A stretch of DNA of 9,739 nt from DATEOR01 sp035296905 (lineage in GTDB: Bacteria; Actinomycetota; Thermoleophilia; Gaiellales; Gaiellaceae): contig DATHAA010000010.1 of NCBI GenBank assembly GCA_035296905.1, positions 1 through 9,739 of the forward strand. Reading direction: 5' to 3'. Positions 1 through 9,739 of the stretch are shown piece by piece. Below the pieces are notes generated by a model. The model did not search any database and was not told the origin of the DNA. It saw only the letters and a list, made by a program, of their open reading frames with translations. The stretch's first letter is position 1. Every line of letters starts with the position of its first letter. The position numbers were made by a program, and so were the translations under genes.

Positions 1-303
1 TTCAACGCGCAGACGCAGCAGGAGAACGGTCGGATCATCCCGGTCGAGATCACGGTCTACGAGGACCGCTCGTTCGACTTCATCACCAAGACGCCGCCTG
101 CAGCCGTCCTGATCAAGGAGGCGCTGCGGGTCGAGAAGGGCTCCGGCGAGCCGAACCGCGAGAAGGTCGGCAGGCTCACGCGCGACCAGGTGCGTCAGAT
201 TGCCGAGACGAAGATGCCGGATCTGAACGCGCGCGACGTCGACCAGGCGATGAAGATCATCGCGGGCACCGCCCGCTCCATGGGAGTGGACGTCGCCCGA
301 TGA
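1..303 (+). CDS. rplK: 50S ribosomal protein L11, C-terminal part (5' end outside window)
   Basis: The frame is open from base 1 and reads FNAQTQQENGRIIPVEITVY, ending ...GTARSMGVDVAR and TGA at 301-303. This is the C-terminal RNA-binding half of L11, which binds the GTPase-associated region of 23S rRNA (helices 43-44) beside the L10-L12 stalk. About 100 residues are present. The first roughly 35-40 residues, carrying the proline-rich N-terminal domain, lie upstream of the window, since the sequence begins within the usual CKAFNAQT segment. The basic helix around NREKVGRLTRDQVRQIAETK and the final KIIAGTARSMG segment are typical of the family. Its stop overlaps the rplA start in an ATGA arrangement, the usual rplK-rplA coupling. 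Nothing looks broken. Confidence 0.96.
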   Translation, partial: FNAQTQQENGRIIPVEITVYEDRSFDFITKTPPAAVLIKEALRVEKGSGEPNREKVGRLTRDQVRQIAETKMPDLNARDVDQAMKIIAGTARSMGVDVAR

Positions 304-1037
304 GCCAGCACGGGAAGAGCTACCGCAATGCCCGCGCGGAGATCGACCGCGAGGAGGTCTACAGCCCGGCGGAGGCGATCCGGATGGTCAAGGGCTGGCC
401 GGAGCGCAAGTTCGACGAGACGGTCGAGGTCCACTTCAACCTCGGCCTGAACGTCCGCCACGCCGACCAGCAGCTCCGCGGCACGCTGATGCTTCCGCAC
501 GGGACCGGCCGCGACACCCGCGTCGCCGTCTTCGCCGAGGGCGAGAAGGCGAAGGAGGCGCAGGACGCCGGAGCGGACGTCGTCGGCAGCGCCGACCTCG
601 CGAAGCGCATCGAAGACGGCTTCGACGACTTCGACGTCGCAATCGCGACGCCAGACCAGATGGGGAACGTCGGCAGGCTCGGGCGGATCCTCGGGCCGCG
701 CGGGAAGATGCCGAACCCGAAGACAGGGACGGTGACGATGGACGTCGGCAAAGCGGTGAGCGAGGCCAAGGCCGGCAAGCTCGAGTACCGAACCGACCGC
801 GGCGCCAACGTCCACGTCGCGATCGGCAAGCGCAGCTTCGAGGAGCTCCCGCTGCTCGAGAACTACGCCGCGCTGATCGACGAGATCATGCGGGCGAAGC
901 CGGCGGCAGCGAAGGGGCGCTACATCCGCCGCATCACGTTGACGACCACGATGGGGCCGGGCATCCACGTCGACCCGGCGCGCACGAGAGGCATCGTCGA
1001 GGAGTTGGAGGAGCAGGCAGAGCCTGTAACCGCGTAA
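300..1037 (+). CDS. rplA: 50S ribosomal protein L1
   Basis: A 245-residue protein of normal L1 length. L1 binds 23S rRNA helices 76-78, forms the mobile L1 stalk that helps release E-site tRNA, and in many bacteria represses its own operon by binding the mRNA. The family signature GRLGRILGPRGKMPNPKTG is at residues 125-143, followed by TVTMDVGKAV. The N-terminal half reads AEAIRMVKGWPERKFDETVEVHFNLGLN, the standard domain I opening. The C-terminus, ITLTTTMGPGIHVDP, is also typical, with a short acidic end (EELEEQAEPVTA). The ATG at 300 overlaps the rplK stop, so initiation is probably coupled; a GGGAG at 282-286 is rather far (13 bases) to act alone. It is followed by a 129-base leader before rplJ rather than another tight junction. 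Confidence 0.97.
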   Translation: MSQHGKSYRNARAEIDREEVYSPAEAIRMVKGWPERKFDETVEVHFNLGLNVRHADQQLRGTLMLPHGTGRDTRVAVFAEGEKAKEAQDAGADVVGSADLAKRIEDGFDDFDVAIATPDQMGNVGRLGRILGPRGKMPNPKTGTVTMDVGKAVSEAKAGKLEYRTDRGANVHVAIGKRSFEELPLLENYAALIDEIMRAKPAAAKGRYIRRITLTTTMGPGIHVDPARTRGIVEELEEQAEPVTA

Positions 1038-1040
1038 ACG

Positions 1041-1156
1041 CCCGTCGCCAAAGACAGTTGGTGGCTCATGGAGCCGTAAATCCAGCCGAGGCGCGGCCGA
1101 GAAGAGCGCACCTGCCTCTGCTCGGGCCCGCCTGCCGGCGGGCCTGATTCGTTTCG
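1041..1156 (+). promoter_or_regulatory. Putative L10 leader (autoregulatory mRNA element of rplJL)
   Basis: The rplA-rplJ gap holds a foldable RNA. A lower stem pairs CGCC 1046-1049 with GGCG 1090-1093. On the 5' strand come AAA (1050-1052) and GA (1053-1054), facing GA (1088-1089): the layout of a kink-turn. Above it, GTTGG 1057-1061 pairs with CCAGC 1082-1086, and GGCTC 1063-1067 with GAGCC 1071-1075 around an ATG triloop. A second stem pairs CCGAG 1097-1101 with CTCGG 1121-1125, and AGAG 1103-1106 with CTCT 1116-1119. In many bacteria the L10-L12 complex binds a kink-turn-containing leader just upstream of rplJ and represses rplJL translation. The position, the order and a CCAAAGACAG-type sequence fit that family (Rfam L10_leader). 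The fold was made by hand and no covariance search was run. Confidence 0.75.
1122..1154 (+). terminator. Terminator-like hairpin just upstream of the rplJ ribosome binding site
   Basis: GGCCCGCC at 1125-1132 pairs perfectly with GGCGGGCC at 1137-1144 around a TGCC loop. The stem extends outward by G1124-T1145 (wobble), C1123-G1146 and T1122-A1147, giving 11 pairs. A modest T-rich run, TTCGTTTC (1148-1155), follows, so it is a weak intrinsic terminator at best. It may act as an attenuator within the L10 leader. Alternatively it may be a structural stem that controls exposure of the Shine-Dalgarno, which starts 10 bases after the stem. Bases 1122-1125 are shared with the preceding leader stem, so the two could compete. 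Confidence 0.5.
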
Positions 1157-1166
1157 AGGAGGTGAT
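1157..1166 (+). promoter_or_regulatory. Ribosome binding site of rplJ (decides the start)
   Basis: AGGAGGTGAT is a perfect 10-base complement of the usual 16S rRNA 3' end. From the end of GGAGG (1162) there are 7 bases to the GTG at 1170 but only 4 to the TTG at 1167. This favours GTG 1170 as the rplJ start. Confidence 0.85.
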
Positions 1167-1169
1167 TTG

Positions 1170-1880
1170 GTGCAGAGATCCGAGAAGGAGAAGGTCGTCG
1201 CAGAGCTCGTCGAGCAGCTGCGCTCCACCCAGACGCTGATCGTCGCCGACTACCGCGGCCTGTCCGTCACGGACATCAACAAGCTGCGCGGCGAGCTGCT
1301 CGAGCACGGCGCTCGCTTCACCGTCGTCAAGAACACGCTGACGAAGCGTGCAGCGGAGGAGGCGGGAGCCGACGCGCTGCTCGCCCTGCTCGAGGGGCCG
1401 ACGGCGATTGCGTTCCTCGAGTCCGACGGCGACCCCGTCGCCGTCGCGAAGGCCCTGAACGCCGCGGCTCGTGAGACGCGGGTGCTGGAGATTCGAGGAG
1501 GGATCCTCGACGGAGAGCAGATCGGTGAGGACGACGTCAGGAGCCTCGCGACGCTGCCCCCGGCGGACGTGCTGCGCGCCCAGCTGGTCGGCGCCGTCAG
1601 CGGCCCGCTCACGACCGTCGTCGGCTTGTTCACCGCGCCGCTGCGGGACCTCGTGAACGTGATCGACGCGCGAATCAAGCAGCTGGAGGAGCAGGGCGAG
1701 ACTGCGGCGCCTCAGGACGAGGCGGAGGAGGCGCCGCAGGCGTCAGCGGAGTCGGCGGCCGGCGAAGAGGTCACTCCGGAGGCTCCGGCCGCCGAGGCCG
1801 CGGAGCCGGAGCCGGCAGCAGAACCGGAAGAGGAAACCACGGAAGACACAGCCGAGGAGGCAACTGATGGCGAAGGTTGA
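1170..1880 (+). CDS. rplJ: 50S ribosomal protein L10 with long acidic C-terminal tail
   Basis: L10 anchors the L7/L12 dimers to the 23S rRNA at the base of the ribosomal stalk, and with L12 it represses its own mRNA. With the GTG start the protein is 236 residues; an in-frame TTG one codon upstream (1167) is the alternative. The N-terminal rRNA-binding domain is clear: LIVADYRGLSVTDINKLR, then FTVVKNTLTKRA. The helix that carries L12 dimers lies near residues 150-175 (PLRDLVNVIDARIKQLEEQ). The usual family length is about 165-180 residues. Here roughly 60 more follow, a low-complexity Ala/Pro/Glu tail with 22 acidic residues and no Lys or Arg, likely disordered. The last 14 bases overlap rplL, whose Shine-Dalgarno lies inside this gene, so the two are probably translationally coupled. 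The tail region uses more A-rich codons (GAA, ACC, ACA) than the body. Confidence 0.95.
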   Translation: MQRSEKEKVVAELVEQLRSTQTLIVADYRGLSVTDINKLRGELLEHGARFTVVKNTLTKRAAEEAGADALLALLEGPTAIAFLESDGDPVAVAKALNAAARETRVLEIRGGILDGEQIGEDDVRSLATLPPADVLRAQLVGAVSGPLTTVVGLFTAPLRDLVNVIDARIKQLEEQGETAAPQDEAEEAPQASAESAAGEEVTPEAPAAEAAEPEPAAEPEEETTEDTAEEATDGEG

Positions 1881-2256
1881 CACCGACAAGGTCGTCGAGC
1901 AGCTGGGCGGGATGACCGTCCTCGAGCTCGTCGAGCTGAAGAACAAGCTGGAGGAGGAGTGGGGCGTGACGGCTGCGGCGCCGGTCGCGGTCGCCGCTCC
2001 GGGTGCCGCTCCCGCGGCCGGCGACGGCGTCGCCGCGGAGGAGAAGACGTCGTTCGACGTCGTGCTCTCGAGCCCAGGCGGCCAGAAGATCCAGGTGATC
2101 AAGGTCGTCCGAGCGGTCACGGGCCTCGGCCTCAAGGAGGCGAAGGACCTCGTCGACGGCGCGCCGAACGCGGTCAAGGAGGGGATCGCGCAGGACGAGG
2201 CCGATCAGATCAAGGCGCAGTTGGAAGAGGCCGGCGCCACCGTCGAGGTCAAGTAG
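1867..2256 (+). CDS. rplL: 50S ribosomal protein L7/L12
   Basis: A 129-residue L12, the multi-copy stalk protein that recruits and stimulates the translational GTPases IF2, EF-Tu, EF-G and RF3. The N-terminal dimerisation and L10-binding domain is residues 1-34 (VVEQLGGMTVLELVELKNKLEEEWGV, split here for reading). An Ala/Pro/Val-rich flexible hinge covers about 35-58. The globular C-terminal domain runs from about 59 to the end. The factor-binding face is intact: K74, I78, K79, R82 and K90 in the KIQVIKVVRAVTGLGLKEAK stretch, and the protein ends GATVEVK as usual. The ATG at 1867 is preceded by AGGAGG at 1855-1860 with a 6-base spacer and lies 14 bases inside the end of rplJ. The gene is followed by a strong hairpin at 2286-2313, so many transcripts may end there, giving excess L12 over polymerase subunits. 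Confidence 0.97.
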   Translation: MAKVDTDKVVEQLGGMTVLELVELKNKLEEEWGVTAAAPVAVAAPGAAPAAGDGVAAEEKTSFDVVLSSPGGQKIQVIKVVRAVTGLGLKEAKDLVDGAPNAVKEGIAQDEADQIKAQLEEAGATVEVK

Positions 2257-2285
2257 CTCGGCCTCTCGACCGAGCCGAGGAACGC

Positions 2286-2313
2286 AACGAGGGGCCGGCC
2301 GCGGCCCCTCGTT
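2286..2313 (+). terminator. Strong hairpin terminator/attenuator between rplL and rpoB
   Basis: AACGAGGGGCCG (2286-2297) pairs perfectly with CGGCCCCTCGTT (2302-2313) around a GCCG loop: a 12-bp GC-rich stem starting 30 bases after the rplL stop. The following bases, CTCGCCCTTGCG, hold no real T tract. This resembles the U-poor terminators common in GC-rich actinobacteria or a partial attenuator. A smaller 6-bp hairpin, GCTCGG/CCGAGC (2256-2261 with 2270-2275), sits just before it. Known enteric operons have an attenuator at this same junction that lowers rpoBC expression relative to rplJL, so partial read-through is expected. Confidence 0.7.
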
Positions 2314-2398
2314 CTCGCCCTTGCGATCGTCGTGCGCTCCCGTTGCTTGGGCGTCGAAACGTCTACCGGGCGGCCGCCGTGACCACACCGGCCTCCGC

Positions 2399-2404
2399 TA
2401 TACT
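2399..2404 (+). promoter_or_regulatory. Candidate upstream -10 box (P1) for rpoB
   Basis: TATACT lies within GCTATACTGGCCG (2397-2409), 137 bases before rpoB and beyond the rplL terminator. It is a near-consensus -10 hexamer in a GC-rich gap. No good -35 is found at 16-18 bases; the nearest candidate, GTGACC (2379-2384), leaves only 14. An inverted repeat, CTGGC/GCCAG (2403-2407 with 2416-2420), overlaps it. The call rests on the hexamer and on its resemblance to the P2 box. Confidence 0.4.
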
Positions 2405-2436
2405 GGCCGCACTGCGCCAGGGGCCGTCGTGTGCCC

Positions 2437-2466
2437 TTGCGCAGGCTCGTCCGTGTTCGCTAAGCT
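2437..2466 (+). promoter_or_regulatory. Candidate promoter P2 for rpoBC
   Basis: TTGCGC (2437-2442) and TAAGCT (2461-2466) are separated by 18 bases, a plausible housekeeping sigma arrangement with a TAnnnT -10. Transcription would start near 2472-2474, giving an untranslated leader of about 70 bases before rpoB. The -10 context, GCTAAGCTGGCCG (2459-2471), nearly repeats that of P1 62 bases upstream. It lies after the rplL hairpin, where a separate rpoBC promoter would make sense. No expression data support it. Confidence 0.45.
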
Positions 2467-2524
2467 GGCCGGTTCCGGCCGTCCACGTCCGCGCCTGATT
2501 TCTCCATCGTTCCGAGCCGTTTCC

Positions 2525-2532
2525 AAGGGAGG
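2525..2532 (+). promoter_or_regulatory. Ribosome binding site of rpoB
   Basis: AAGGGAGG sits 8 bases before TTG 2541. No ATG or GTG in the same frame lies at a useful distance, and the protein from this TTG begins as actinobacterial beta does (short basic segment, then FSRLKHVLDLPNLIDIQK). This supports the TTG start. Confidence 0.8.
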
Positions 2533-2540
2533 CTTCATCG

Positions 2541-6164
<3,624 letters not shown>

Positions 6165-6176
6165 GGCCTACGGCCC

Positions 6177-6222
6177 CTGGAATGACGCGGATCAACGGAA
6201 GAGAGACTGGAGTGACGCGAAT
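6177..6222 (+). repeat. Imperfect 16-base direct repeat before rpoC
   Basis: CTGGAATGACGCGGAT (6177-6192) and CTGGAGTGACGCGAAT (6207-6222) match at 14 of 16 positions and start exactly 30 bases apart. The second copy contains the probable rpoC Shine-Dalgarno (GGAG 6209-6212) and ends directly at the TTG start. The first copy contains the ATG of a possible short leader ORF. The similarity does not extend beyond 16 bases. Confidence 0.75.

Positions 6223-6226
<4 letters not shown>
6182..6226 (+). CDS. Possible 14-codon leader ORF coupled to rpoC
   Basis: Starting at ATG 6182, the frame reads MTRINGRETGVTRI and stops at TGA 6224-6226. That stop overlaps the rpoC TTG (6223-6225) as TTGA. The encoded peptide repeats its own motif (MTRI...VTRI) because of the direct repeat. 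No strong Shine-Dalgarno precedes the ATG; AAGG at 6163-6166 is 15 bases away. It may be a translated leader whose termination feeds ribosomes to the weakly placed rpoC TTG, or an accidental frame. A shorter version from GTG 6212 (VTRI) shares the same stop. It resembles no known peptide to me. Confidence 0.3.

Positions 6227-9739
<3,513 letters not shown>

Noticed and set aside
195..1307. A 370-codon - strand frame opposite rplK, rplA and rplJ.
   Set aside because: Same GC-bias shadow; it spans two gene boundaries and the L10 leader with no sign of a real protein.
2467..2480. Palindrome GGCCGGTTCCGGCC, first seen as a possible terminator or riboswitch stem.
   Set aside because: Only a 5-bp stem, overlapping the predicted P2 start point and with no T tract; short GC palindromes are expected by chance here.
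6165..6175. GGCC-TAC-GGCC hairpin right after the rpoB stop as a terminator.
   Set aside because: A 4-bp stem with no T tract, in a 58-base gap before a co-directional essential gene; too weak to call.

Overview
This window is one strand of a ribosomal protein and RNA polymerase operon in the classic bacterial order: rplK (3' end only), rplA, rplJ, rplL, rpoB, rpoC (5' two-thirds or more, cut by the window end). All genes are on the + strand. There are no mobile elements, CRISPR arrays, tRNAs or rRNAs. The DNA is GC-rich with strong G/C third-position bias, which creates long spurious antisense open frames. The beta and beta' sequences read most like Actinomycetota: beta' begins like actinobacterial beta', and the conserved blocks closely follow mycobacterial ones as I remember them. 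Several departures (a large extra beta' domain, long acidic tails on L10 and beta, N-to-T and S-to-A in the rifampicin region) suggest a deep-branching actinobacterium, possibly a Thermoleophilia-type lineage. That placement is inference.

Layout. 1-1037: end of L11 and all of L1, translationally coupled by an ATGA overlap. 1038-1166: a structured leader that looks like the L10(L12)-binding autoregulatory RNA. It has a kink-turn-like stem, a second stem, a terminator-like hairpin and a perfect Shine-Dalgarno. 1170-2256: rplJ and rplL, overlapping by 14 bases. 2257-2540: the rplL-rpoB junction, with a strong 12-bp hairpin terminator/attenuator, then two similar promoter-like -10 motifs, then a good ribosome binding site. 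2541-6164: rpoB, starting at TTG. 6165-6222: a short junction with an imperfect 16-base direct repeat and a possible 14-codon leader ORF whose stop overlaps the TTG start of rpoC. 6223-9739: rpoC, open at the window end.

How they work together. L11, L1, L10 and L7/L12 build the L1 stalk and the GTPase-associated L12 stalk of the 50S subunit; beta and beta' form the catalytic core of RNA polymerase. The RNA signals at 1041-1166 and 2286-2313 would let the cell tune L10/L12 output and set the ratio of ribosomal protein to polymerase transcripts. I see no new multi-gene system here. The most unusual items are the roughly 190-residue extra domain at the tip of the beta' coiled coil, the acidic tails, and the rpoC start region.
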